Source of the DNA: Pseudogemmobacter lacusdianii
Lineage (GTDB): Bacteria; Pseudomonadota; Alphaproteobacteria; Rhodobacterales; Rhodobacteraceae
Direction: 5' to 3'
Assembly: GCF_030848395.1 (NCBI RefSeq)
Contig: NZ_JAVDBT010000006.1
Location: forward strand, 124,001-188,000
Length of the DNA stretch: 64,000 nt
In this document: piece by piece, positions 44,175 through 52,725 of the stretch
Position numbering within the stretch: the stretch's first letter is position 1
Layout of the letters: the number at the start of each line of letters is the position of its first letter
Position numbers and translations under genes: made by a program
Notes under the pieces: model-generated
What the model saw: only the letters and a program-made list of their open reading frames with translations
Databases searched by the model: none
Told to the model about the DNA's origin: nothing

Positions 44175-45087
44175 GGCGCAACCTCGGGTCCATCCAGGCA
44201 CGCAAGACATCGGTGCCGATGTTGAAAAGAATGACGATGCCGCCGTAGAGAAGCGTGATCCCGGTCACGAGCGGATAGTCGCGGTTCAAAGCCGCATCGA
44301 CAAAGTGCCGCCCGATGCCGGGCAGAGCAAAGACCGTCTCGATCAACACCGAGCCGGTGATGATCGCCGCCGTGGCGGGGCCAAGATAGGCCACCACCGG
44401 CAGCAAAGCTCCTTTAAGCGTATGTTTCAGCAACACCCTTCGCCCGCCGATCCCCTTAGCGCGGGCAGTGCGGACGTAGTTTTCACGCATCGTCTCGATC
44501 ATCGACGTGCGGGTGAGGCGGCTGATATAGGCGATATTGGGCAAGGCCAGCACCAGTACGGGCAAGACCCAAGATTTCCACCCTGCCCCCATGCCGCCCA
44601 CTGGCAGCCAGCCCAAATGCAGCGCGAAATAGGCCTGCGCCACCGGACCGATCACGAAGATCGGAATGGCGATGCCGATCACGCCGATCGTACCTGCAAC
44701 GTAATCCGTCATCCCATTGCGCCGCAAAGCGCCAAGGATGCCCAGCGCGATGCCGACGAAGGTCGCCACCACCATCGCCCAAAAGCCGATGGTCAGCGAA
44801 TAGGGCAGGCCCGAGGCGATCAGGTCGTTGACGCTATAGTCGCGAAACCGGGTCGAGGGGCCAAGGTCGAAATGCAGCAAGCGCCAGACGAAGCGGCCAA
44901 ACTGCTGGATCACCGGCTCATCAAGATGAAAGGCCGCCTCGATATTGGCCTGGACTTCCTTGCTGATCTTGCGATTGCGCGAGAAAGGGCCGCCGGGGGC
45001 CAACCGCATGACGAAAAACGTCAAGGTGACCAAGGCCGCAAGCGTCAGCGCGCCATTCCATAACCGCTTGCCGATAAAGCGTAACAT
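44167..45087 (-). CDS. Peptide-type ABC transporter permease (OppB/DppB-like)
   Basis: 306 residues with about six membrane helices. The N-terminal helix MLRFIGKRLWNGALTLAALV is the OppB/DppB start, and the EAA loop ENYVRTARAKGIGGRRVLLK and ITGSVLIETVFALPGIGRHF are diagnostic. I chose the ATG at 45087 because the longer reading to 45246 would run into the binding-protein gene. A GC-rich stem-loop occupies the gap upstream. Confidence 0.93.
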   Translation of the reverse strand: MLRFIGKRLWNGALTLAALVTLTFFVMRLAPGGPFSRNRKISKEVQANIEAAFHLDEPVIQQFGRFVWRLLHFDLGPSTRFRDYSVNDLIASGLPYSLTIGFWAMVVATFVGIALGILGALRRNGMTDYVAGTIGVIGIAIPIFVIGPVAQAYFALHLGWLPVGGMGAGWKSWVLPVLVLALPNIAYISRLTRTSMIETMRENYVRTARAKGIGGRRVLLKHTLKGALLPVVAYLGPATAAIITGSVLIETVFALPGIGRHFVDAALNRDYPLVTGITLLYGGIVILFNIGTDVLRAWMDPRLRHA

Positions 45088-45107
45088 ACAATGTTCCTGC
45101 CTAAGTA

Positions 45108-45138
45108 GGGCGGCCCCGATAATACCAAGGGGCCGCCC
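45108..45138 (-). other. Intercistronic stem-loop after the peptide-binding protein gene
   Basis: GGGCGGCCCC pairs perfectly with GGGGCCGCCC across an 11-base loop, 14 bases past the binding-protein stop. No U-run follows, so it is more likely a 3'-end-protecting or partially terminating stem that raises binding-protein levels over the permeases. Confidence 0.7.
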
Positions 45139-45151
45139 GCCAATCGGTTGG

Positions 45152-46744
45152 TTATTCCAGACGCAGATACTGGCTGTTGTAATAACCGGTGGCCGAGGGG
45201 ATCCAGCCATTGACCTTGGTGCTGACCAAAGCGCGCATCGGCTCAACCGCGATCGGGGCCAGGGTCATATCGTCGAGCAGGATCTTCTCGGCCTTCGCAA
45301 GTTCAACATCACGACTGGCCTTGTCAGCCTTGGTGCCTGCCACATCCATCGCCGCGTCATATTCGGGGCTGACCCAGTTGTAGCCGGGCTCGGCCGAGGG
45401 GCGCATGTAGGACAAGAAGGTCTCGGCCCCGGCGAAATCGCCGATCAGACCATCCGAGAAGACATCCCAATTGGTGGTGTAGAACTCATCGAGCCAAGCC
45501 TTGCGCTCCATGCCGCGGATGTCGGTCTCGACCCCCAGCACCTGTTTCCACATCAGCGCCACCCCTTGCGCGATGCGCATGCGGTCTTCGGCCACAGTGG
45601 TCACAACGTTGATCTTCAAGGGATTGTCGGGACCAAAGCCCGCCGCCGCCATCAACTCTTTCGCTTTGGCCTCACGCTCTTCCTGGCTCAGCTCAAAGCC
45701 CGGCATCTGCGGGCCGTTATATTCAGGATCCACGCCCCCCGCGAAAGCATAAGAGGGTGTTGCACCGCCCTTGACGATCTTCTCTTGCAAAACCTCACGG
45801 TTGATTGCCCAAGCCAAAGCGGTGCGGACATTGATGTCTTGGAACTCGGGCTTCGTCAGGTTGAAGCTGTAGAACGAGACATAGGTCGAGGGCGCGATCA
45901 TCACCTGATCCGGGATCTCGGCCTTCAGCGCCTCGATTTGGTTCACCGGGATATCATAGGTGATGTCCAGCTCACCGGCTTGGAAACGCTTCAGCTCGGT
46001 CGCGACATCTTCGGTGACGTAATACTTCACCTTCTCGATGCTAACATTGGCCGCGTCCCAGTAATTGGGATTCTTTTCCAAAAGGATATGGCTTTGCGGC
46101 ACGACTTCCTTGATCGCATAGGCGCCGTTCGTGACCACTTTGGTCGGATCGCCAAAGGCCGCGGTGCCGCTGGCTTCAAGGCTCGGGCTATGGACTGGCG
46201 ACATCTGGAAAGCGCCCATCAGATACAGCAGATGCGGCGCGGGATTGTCCAAAGTGATCACAACCGTGCGATCATCGGGCGCGGTGACGCCAAGGGTCGA
46301 GACATCCGTGGTCTCGCCATTGGCCAAAGCCGCGGCCCCGGTGATGCTGACCGTGGAATAGAAGTAATAACCCTTCTCCGAAATCGTATCAGGGTTCAGC
46401 GTGCGCGAGACGGCATTGACGAAATCTTGCGCCACCAGCGGCTCGCCATTCGACCATTTCAAGCCTTCGCGCAGATGAAAGGTATGGGTCAAACCATCTT
46501 CAGAGCTTTCCCAACGCTCAGCCGCGCCGGGCACGATCGTGCCACCGGGACCGAAGTTGATCAGCCCCTCATAGGCATCCATCAAGATCCAGCCGGTCGC
46601 GCCGTCAAAGACGACATGCGGGTCCAGCGTCGACCATTCCGAGCCCATGCCGCGATCCAAAACCCCGTCCGCCATCGCCGCCCCGCCCAAGCCAAAGGAC
46701 AGCGCCGCGCTGGCAAGTAACAGGCCAATTCCCTTCATCTTCAT
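45152..46744 (-). CDS. Peptide-type ABC transporter substrate-binding protein (SBP_bac_5)
   Basis: 530 residues with a signal peptide (GLLLASAALSFGLGGAAMA, cut near residue 25), so periplasmic. Family 5 extracellular solute-binding protein: LDPHVVFDGATGWILMDAYE, WSNGEPLVAQDFVNAVSRTL (LTAxDV-like) and VTNGAYAIKEVVPQSHILLE are characteristic of OppA/DppA-type proteins. It selects the substrate of the importer encoded downstream. Preceded by the deacylase gene with a 39-base gap. Confidence 0.93.
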   Translation of the reverse strand: MKMKGIGLLLASAALSFGLGGAAMADGVLDRGMGSEWSTLDPHVVFDGATGWILMDAYEGLINFGPGGTIVPGAAERWESSEDGLTHTFHLREGLKWSNGEPLVAQDFVNAVSRTLNPDTISEKGYYFYSTVSITGAAALANGETTDVSTLGVTAPDDRTVVITLDNPAPHLLYLMGAFQMSPVHSPSLEASGTAAFGDPTKVVTNGAYAIKEVVPQSHILLEKNPNYWDAANVSIEKVKYYVTEDVATELKRFQAGELDITYDIPVNQIEALKAEIPDQVMIAPSTYVSFYSFNLTKPEFQDINVRTALAWAINREVLQEKIVKGGATPSYAFAGGVDPEYNGPQMPGFELSQEEREAKAKELMAAAGFGPDNPLKINVVTTVAEDRMRIAQGVALMWKQVLGVETDIRGMERKAWLDEFYTTNWDVFSDGLIGDFAGAETFLSYMRPSAEPGYNWVSPEYDAAMDVAGTKADKASRDVELAKAEKILLDDMTLAPIAVEPMRALVSTKVNGWIPSATGYYNSQYLRLE

Positions 46745-46783
46745 GGTCTAACTCCCTGTCATTATTGTTTATTTTTAGTGATT

Positions 46784-47893
46784 TTAGTTTGAAAGTAGGT
46801 CCCCACTTCGCACCGGGGTCTCCCCGGCGACATGCGCAAGCCCCTGCCCTTTCAGGCAGAAGGGGTGTAAATCACGCCGGAAGAAAAGCCCGGCATTGGG
46901 GGCAAGAAGCGGCAAGCGCCGCCGGGTCAAAGGGTCGCTGACATGGCCAAGGATCTGGTCCTTCTCGACCATTGCTCCCGGCGTCAGCGCCCAAGTCACA
47001 ATGCCGCCCTGCGCGGCAAAAACCTCACCCGCGCCATTGAGCGGAGTTTGCAGGGCGGGCGGATGGGCGGGCTTTGGCGCGCCGGAGATCACACCCGCCG
47101 CACCCAAAAACGCCATCATATTCAACGCATCTTGCTGCGCCTGCGCATCCGAGACATCGCGCTGACCGCGATATTCCAGTGTGGTGGCGAAGGTCGGCTG
47201 CGCAATCGGATGGTCCGGGAAGCGCTTTTGCAGCGCCCGCCAAGGCGCGGTATGCGCCTCATCAAAGGCATTGCCGCCAGAGGTATCTTCCATCAGCGCA
47301 AGCACGGCCCCGGTGCAGCGGCCCAAAGCCTCGGTCAGCGCGGGGTGCGAGGAGGAGGTGTAGAAATGCATCACCGCCTCATGGTCGCAGTGCAGATCCA
47401 GCACCAGATCAGCATCATGCGACCATTGCAAAAGCCGCTGACGCAGCTCTTCATTCTCGGATTTCGGGGCCAGTGCCTTTAGGGCTTTGGCAAAAGCTGC
47501 GCGGATGATCTTGGTGTTCTGGCCTGCATCTTGGGTCAACTGACCTTCCAGCGCATCGCCCGCCAAAGCGGCAAGATCGAAATGGCCACGATTATAATTC
47601 TGCATGGTTTCAAGGTCTTGCCGCCCCTGCGGCTTGCCTTGCAGCCATTGCGTCAGCCCGATCGGATTGGCGAATGGCACGACCGAGATCTGCCCGGTGA
47701 TCCGCCCCTCAGCCTCGGCCGTATCCAAAAGTTCCATCAGATGCCAAAGGAGGATCGCCCCCGGCATTTCATCGGCATGTAAAGCGGCTTGCAGATAGAC
47801 CTTGGGGCCGCCCCCCGCATCCCAGAAATGACGGGTCAGCTGGCGGCGGCTGCCGGGGCTTACGGGCGTCAGATCTAGGATCTCAGTTTTCAT
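46784..47893 (-). CDS. M14-type deacylase (succinylglutamate desuccinylase/aspartoacylase family)
   Basis: 369 residues. The zinc site reads LHADEMPGAIL (H-x-x-E, about residue 39) and DLHCDHEAVMHFYT (His, about 166). A later Glu in TTLEYRGQRDVSD matches the catalytic Glu. The C-terminal beta domain (GAGEVFAAQGGIVTWAL) is typical of the AstE/AspA branch. The family removes acyl groups from amino acids or opens amide bonds. Lying between a TetR regulator and a peptide importer, it probably processes the imported compound. Confidence 0.88.
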   Translation of the reverse strand: MKTEILDLTPVSPGSRRQLTRHFWDAGGGPKVYLQAALHADEMPGAILLWHLMELLDTAEAEGRITGQISVVPFANPIGLTQWLQGKPQGRQDLETMQNYNRGHFDLAALAGDALEGQLTQDAGQNTKIIRAAFAKALKALAPKSENEELRQRLLQWSHDADLVLDLHCDHEAVMHFYTSSSHPALTEALGRCTGAVLALMEDTSGGNAFDEAHTAPWRALQKRFPDHPIAQPTFATTLEYRGQRDVSDAQAQQDALNMMAFLGAAGVISGAPKPAHPPALQTPLNGAGEVFAAQGGIVTWALTPGAMVEKDQILGHVSDPLTRRRLPLLAPNAGLFFRRDLHPFCLKGQGLAHVAGETPVRSGDLLSN

Positions 47894-47941
47894 GGCAACC
47901 TCACCGGGTCAGCAATGATCTTTGCAGGTTTTTCAAGTCGA

Positions 47942-48556
47942 TCAACTCTCATCCGCATCCTCCAGCTTGCCCAGCAATGGCTCTAGCAAGCTTTGCGCCG
48001 CCGCCAGTGCACGCGCGGAATCAAACCCTTCGGGATCGATGCATTGTTCAAGCCAAAAGCCATCCGCCAAAGCGATCACCGAGGCAGCCATTGCGGCCGC
48101 ATCCACCTTCAACCCATGCGCAAAGCAATGCTCTTCAATCGCCGCCTCGACCGCCGCTTTGTAGCTGCCGTAATTGCGTTGATGGGCCGCGCGCAGTTTG
48201 GGGTTCACTGCAAACTCCCCCCAAAGCGCCAACCAAATCCGAAGGTTTTCAACGCTGTAGCTTTCAACGCCGAAAATGCGCTTTAACATTGAGGGAAATT
48301 TCAGCGGCGGGTCCGAGTTCACCTCTTGCAGCATCGGCTCATAAGCTGCCTCGTAAACCGCCGCCAAGAGCCCGTCTTTTGAACCGAAATGATGCGCGAT
48401 CAAACCGCGCGAGGCCTCGGCCTTTTTGCAGATATTGTCGATGGTGAAGGCGGTGATCCCGCCCTCCCCAAGACATTCAAGTCCGGCCTTCACCAGCATC
48501 GCGGCCCGCTCTTCGGCGGCGTAACGGCGGAATTTTGGAGGCTCAGATATGGTCAC
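47942..48556 (-). CDS. TetR/AcrR-family regulator (BetI-like)
   Basis: 204 residues, probably from a GTG at 48556. The N-terminal helix-turn-helix is KAGLECLGEGGITAFTIDNI, then KKAEASRGLIAHHFGSKDGL, which is BetI-like, and the C-terminal ligand domain contains WLALWGEFAVNPKLRAAHQR, also BetI-like. The GTG overlaps the end of the CocE-type gene by 14 bases. An ATG at 48595 is possible but would overlap 53 bases. It likely regulates this operon and perhaps the divergent oxidoreductase-methyltransferase pair. Confidence 0.88.
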   Translation of the reverse strand: MTISEPPKFRRYAAEERAAMLVKAGLECLGEGGITAFTIDNICKKAEASRGLIAHHFGSKDGLLAAVYEAAYEPMLQEVNSDPPLKFPSMLKRIFGVESYSVENLRIWLALWGEFAVNPKLRAAHQRNYGSYKAAVEAAIEEHCFAHGLKVDAAAMAASVIALADGFWLEQCIDPEGFDSARALAAAQSLLEPLLGKLEDADES

Positions 48557-50555
48557 GCGGGATCGCCCTTTCCCAAGACCGGCGGCGAATCTCACTGCCG
48601 TTTTCGCTGATCACCGTCTCGGCGGTCAGATGGAAATGCGTCAGATCGCAGGTCATTCTGGCGCGGCTTTCATGGGTGAATGTGCCGTCCTTGCGGATCT
48701 GATCAACCCTGTAAGCCAATGACATCTCAGCCGATAACGGGTCTCCCTCAGTGATCTGATAGCGGGCAAAGCCGTCGCTGCGCTGGCGAATGCCAATCTC
48801 GGGGAACTCGTGATCATAGGTCCAGCGCGGGAAATCGACCGTGATGCGGCCTTCAAGCAGGTCCCGGGTGATCCGGCGCGGACTGGCGGGGGCGACCGGA
48901 TGGCTGATCATCGGTGATTCCGGCGCGGCCTCAGGCGGATCGAAGGCGCGCAGATGCGCATCCTCGGCGCGCGGCGGGCGCACCGGCAGGTGCAGCACGG
49001 TGGCACCGGTGTCGATGGTCAGCGTCACCGCCTCGGGCGATGGCCAAGCGATCGGCCAATAGTTGGACGAGAGCGACAGGCCGATGCGATGGCCCGCCGC
49101 AAAGGCATGGGCGATATCGTCAAGCTCGACCTCAACAGTGATTTCCTGCCCCGGAACAAGGGCTTGCGGATTTCCGTGGCCCTGATGATGCGTCAGGTTC
49201 ATCAGCCCCAACGTCACCCGAGTTGAGGCGCCGTTCGGGGCCACATCGTTCAGCCGCGCCGCGACCAAAGCCAACGGCTTATCGCTGGAGACTCGCAGGG
49301 TAACCCTCGGCGCGCCAAGGATTTCCAGCCGCTCGGGCAAGGGCTCTGACAGCCAGACCAGTGAGCCCGCATCATCCTCGCGCTGGTCCACCGGCCAATC
49401 GGCATCCGCGCCGTAGCGGCCAATCTCGCCCGCCGCCATCCCCACCCAAAGCGGCGAAGAGATCTGCGCTTTGCCCGGAGCTGCTGCCGCGTTTAAGCCC
49501 GCGCCAACCGGATGATACTGCCGCCAATCAATGCGCGGTGAGGGCCATTGATCCTCGCCCACCCAGCGGCCGGGCCGCTCAGTATAGCAAGGTTTCGGCG
49601 GCAGCCCCTCTTGCATCCAAACCCGCAAAGCGGGTTCGTCCATGATGCCGGTGTCACGCCCCTTCATCCAATGATCGCACCAGCGCAGCACTTCTTGCAG
49701 CCAGCCGATCGCCGGTTCCACCGTAACATCATGCGGATAACTATGCGCCCAAGGGCCAATCAGCCCGCGCACCTTATCCGCGCCAAGCCCCGCCAGAAGC
49801 CGCGGCACCGCTTCCGAGTAATTGTCCGCCCAGCCCGAAACCGCATAGACCGGGATCTGGATTGCCGAGAAATCCTCACAAACCGAGCCCTGCTGCCAGT
49901 ATTCATCACGCCGCTGATGATCGAGCCAAATAAGGCCCCAAGGATCATTCGCTTCGATCCGATCCAGCCAGATTTGCCGCCAAGCGTCGCCGTGCAAAGC
50001 CGGATCCGGCGGCAGGTCCATGCCGGCCACCATCGTGCCCGACCAATCAAGATTGTCCTTGGACAGACAACCACCGATGTAATGCACGTCAGTGGCATAG
50101 CGGTCATCGGTGAAGCCCACCGCGATCACCGTTTTCAGCGCCGGAGGCTGACGGGCCGCGATCTGCAAGCCGTTGAAACCGCCCCAAGATATCCCGATCA
50201 TCGCAACCTGACCGTCGCACCAATCCTGCGCCGCGATCCAAGCGATCAGATCGACGCCATCCAACTGTTCTTGCAGCGAATATTCGTCGTAAAGCAGCCC
50301 CTCGCTCTCGCCACAGCCGCGGATATCCACGCGGATACAGGCATAGCCATGCCCGGCCAGATACATATGCAGCCCCTGATCGCGCGAACGGGTGCCGTCA
50401 TGCTTGCGGTAGGGCAGATATTCCAAGATCGCCGGATGCTTGCCGGAAGCCGGACGCCAGATCTTGGCCGCCAGCCGGGTGCCATCGGGCAAAGGGATGA
50501 AGAGATTCTCCACCACGTCCACCTGATGCGGAAAATCTGTGCGGATCTCGGCCAC
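48543..50555 (-). CDS. CocE/NonD-type S15 hydrolase
   Basis: 670 residues with a GTG start at 50555. The alpha/beta-hydrolase core has the nucleophile in MIGISWGGFNGL (about residue 123), RGCGESEGLL nearby, an Asp in SGWADNYSEA and a His in GPWAHSYPHD. A C-terminal jelly-roll domain with LRVSSDKPLALVAARL follows. The group includes cocaine esterase, X-Pro dipeptidyl peptidase and alpha-amino-acid ester hydrolases. No signal peptide. It is first in the nine-gene operon. Confidence 0.9.
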   Translation of the reverse strand: MAEIRTDFPHQVDVVENLFIPLPDGTRLAAKIWRPASGKHPAILEYLPYRKHDGTRSRDQGLHMYLAGHGYACIRVDIRGCGESEGLLYDEYSLQEQLDGVDLIAWIAAQDWCDGQVAMIGISWGGFNGLQIAARQPPALKTVIAVGFTDDRYATDVHYIGGCLSKDNLDWSGTMVAGMDLPPDPALHGDAWRQIWLDRIEANDPWGLIWLDHQRRDEYWQQGSVCEDFSAIQIPVYAVSGWADNYSEAVPRLLAGLGADKVRGLIGPWAHSYPHDVTVEPAIGWLQEVLRWCDHWMKGRDTGIMDEPALRVWMQEGLPPKPCYTERPGRWVGEDQWPSPRIDWRQYHPVGAGLNAAAAPGKAQISSPLWVGMAAGEIGRYGADADWPVDQREDDAGSLVWLSEPLPERLEILGAPRVTLRVSSDKPLALVAARLNDVAPNGASTRVTLGLMNLTHHQGHGNPQALVPGQEITVEVELDDIAHAFAAGHRIGLSLSSNYWPIAWPSPEAVTLTIDTGATVLHLPVRPPRAEDAHLRAFDPPEAAPESPMISHPVAPASPRRITRDLLEGRITVDFPRWTYDHEFPEIGIRQRSDGFARYQITEGDPLSAEMSLAYRVDQIRKDGTFTHESRARMTCDLTHFHLTAETVISENGSEIRRRSWERAIPRDHI

Positions 50556-50602
50556 CGGTCACCCCCTGCTACTGAACGACCATGCAACAAGGCGCGATCT
50601 TC

Positions 50603-50655
50603 TGTCAAACACTCATGCATGCTTGACCGATCGCGGAAGGCGCTCTTACTATACG
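50603..50655. promoter_or_regulatory. Divergent promoter-operator candidate between the hydrolase operon and the TMADH-like operon
   Basis: TTGACA on the minus strand (50603-50608) and TTGACC on the plus strand (50623-50628) lie back to back, forming the inverted repeat GTCAA-N14-TTGAC. On the plus strand TACTAT (50647) is 18 bases downstream, a fair -10. A -10 for the minus strand is not clear. A regulator bound between them would control both operons. Confidence 0.5.
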
Positions 50656-50676
50656 AATGTTCAGCAAGGAGTCACC

Positions 50677-52725
50677 ATGCCCCGGAATCCCCGCTACAAT
50701 ACCCTGTTCGAGCCGGTTCAAATTGGCCCGAAAGTCGCCCCAAACCGGTTCTTTCAGGTGCCGCATGCCAGCGGCATGACCAATGTCAGCCCGCGCGTGC
50801 GCGCTGCGTTTCGCGGCATGAAGGCCGAGGGCGGTTGGGGCGTGGTTTGCACCGGGGCCTGTTCGGTGGATCCTTCGTCTGACGACAGCCCGTTTCCGAA
50901 TGCCACGCTCTGGGACAAGGCCGACATTAAGGCGCATAGGTTAATGACTGATGCAGTCCACGCGCATGGCGCTTTGGCGGGGGTAGAGCTCTGGCACGGC
51001 GGGGCGGCCGCGATGAACCGCACCACCCGCTTCGCGCCTTTGTCGCCCTCGGGCGTGCCTTGGATGGCGACCCATGTCGGCTTCATGACCTCGGCCCGCC
51101 CTAAGGTCATGGATGCGCAGGATATTCGCGATCTCATCCGCTGGCATGCCGAAGCGGCAAAGCGCTCTGAGGAGGCCGGGTTTGACATCCTCTATGTCTA
51201 TTCCGGCATGGGCTACCTGCCCTATCAATTCCTTTTGTCGGATTATAACCACCGCACAGATGCCTATGGCGGCTCGGTGCAAAACCGGGTTCGGTTAACG
51301 GAAGAGCTGATTGACGCTGTGCGCGATGCCACCGGCGGGCGCTGTGCGGTGGCCTTGCGGATCTCGATGCAAGAGCTGCGGTCGCGGCCTTCTGAGGTCG
51401 CGGAATCCGAGGCGCATGAGGTGATGTCCTACCTCAAAGACGCGCCGGATCTGTTCGATGTGAAGATGGATTATTCGGCCTTTGACTGCGCGCCAAGCCG
51501 CTATTCGGCCGAAGGAAGCCATGAGCAGACGATTGAATTCATGAAGAAAGTCACCACGAAGCCCGTGGTTGGCGTGGGGCGTTTCACCTCGCCCGATACG
51601 ATGGTGTCGATGGTGAAGCGCGGCGTTCTTGACCTGATCGGCGGCGCGCGGCCCTCGATCGCTGACCCCTTCCTGCCCGCCAAGATCAATGAGGGGCGCG
51701 AGGAGGATATTCGTGAATGTATCGGCTGCAACATCTGCATTTCCTCGTGGCATGACGGGGTTTGGGTGCGTTGCACGCAGAACCCGACGGTGGGCGAGGA
51801 ATATCGCCGGGGCTGGCATCCGGAGAAAGTTACAAAAGATTCAGCGGGTTCGGTGCTGGTGATCGGCGGCGGGCCGGCGGGGCTGGAGGCGGCGCTGACC
51901 TTGGCGCGGCGCGGCTTTGAGGTGAGCCTCGCCGAAGCGCGGCGCGAATTTGGTGGGCGGCTTTTGTGGGAAAGCAGCCTACCGGGGTTGCGGCAGTGGT
52001 TCCGGGTGGCAGATTATCGGCTGGGGCAGCTCGCAAAGCTGCCAAATGTCACGCTTTATCCCGAAAGCCCGCTGACGGCAGCAGAGGCTATGGAGTTTGG
52101 TGCAGACCACATCGTTGTGGCCACCGGCGCCGATTGGGACCGCGCGCTCTGCGGGCCGAATGAGATCCCCGAGGGGCGGCTTGAGGGGGCTGCGGTCTAT
52201 ACGCCCACCGATTTGGCCGCAGGGCGCATCCCGCAAGGCCCTGTTTTGGTGCATGATTTCGACAATTACTACATGGGCTCGGCCGTCAGTGAATGGCTTT
52301 CGGGCAAGGGGCTTGAGGTGACGCATGTCACCACGGCGGGCAATGCGGCGGCTTGGGGTTTCATGACCAATGAGCAACCGCAGGTGCATAAGTCCTTTGC
52401 CGCAAAAGGAATTACCCTGCGGACCGCAGAACGAGTGACCGGGTTTGACGGCGGGGTGGTGCGGCTGGCGCATATGCTCTCAGAGACGCCGTCTGAGGTT
52501 GCGGCGGCCTCGGTTGTGCTGGTCGGCACACGGGTTTCCCGCTCCAGTCTGGCCGAGGAATTGCGGGCCTTGGGGGCAATTTCGGTGCATCTTGCAGGGG
52601 ATGCATTTGCGCCCGGCGCCTTGGCACATGTGACCTATAGCGCGCATAAGACGGCACGGGAGATTTCCGCCAAGCCTTTGATCAAACGGGATTTCGCAAT
52701 CCCCAGCCTTGAGTTGCAAGCATGA
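50677..52725 (+). CDS. Trimethylamine dehydrogenase-like iron-sulfur flavoprotein (old yellow enzyme plus FAD/NAD-fold domains)
   Basis: 682 residues. The N-terminal TIM barrel binds FMN (about 1-330), four cysteines at 348, 351, 354 and 366 (CIGCNIC...RC) hold a 4Fe-4S cluster, and a C-terminal FAD-like domain begins VLVIGGGPAGLEAALTLARR. ARPSIADPFLPAKI and EEYRRGWHPEK strongly recall trimethylamine dehydrogenase and dimethylamine or N-methylproline demethylases. The residue aligning with the flavin-linked Cys30 of TMADH is Ala31, and that for Tyr60 is Ala61, so its substrate should differ. AAGGAG precedes the ATG. The methyltransferase gene overlaps its end by four bases. Confidence 0.9.
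   Translation: MPRNPRYNTLFEPVQIGPKVAPNRFFQVPHASGMTNVSPRVRAAFRGMKAEGGWGVVCTGACSVDPSSDDSPFPNATLWDKADIKAHRLMTDAVHAHGALAGVELWHGGAAAMNRTTRFAPLSPSGVPWMATHVGFMTSARPKVMDAQDIRDLIRWHAEAAKRSEEAGFDILYVYSGMGYLPYQFLLSDYNHRTDAYGGSVQNRVRLTEELIDAVRDATGGRCAVALRISMQELRSRPSEVAESEAHEVMSYLKDAPDLFDVKMDYSAFDCAPSRYSAEGSHEQTIEFMKKVTTKPVVGVGRFTSPDTMVSMVKRGVLDLIGGARPSIADPFLPAKINEGREEDIRECIGCNICISSWHDGVWVRCTQNPTVGEEYRRGWHPEKVTKDSAGSVLVIGGGPAGLEAALTLARRGFEVSLAEARREFGGRLLWESSLPGLRQWFRVADYRLGQLAKLPNVTLYPESPLTAAEAMEFGADHIVVATGADWDRALCGPNEIPEGRLEGAAVYTPTDLAAGRIPQGPVLVHDFDNYYMGSAVSEWLSGKGLEVTHVTTAGNAAAWGFMTNEQPQVHKSFAAKGITLRTAERVTGFDGGVVRLAHMLSETPSEVAAASVVLVGTRVSRSSLAEELRALGAISVHLAGDAFAPGALAHVTYSAHKTAREISAKPLIKRDFAIPSLELQA

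Noticed and set aside
44945-46720. A 591-codon plus-strand frame
   Set aside because: It is antisense to the peptide-binding protein and permease genes, which have intact signal peptide and family motifs.
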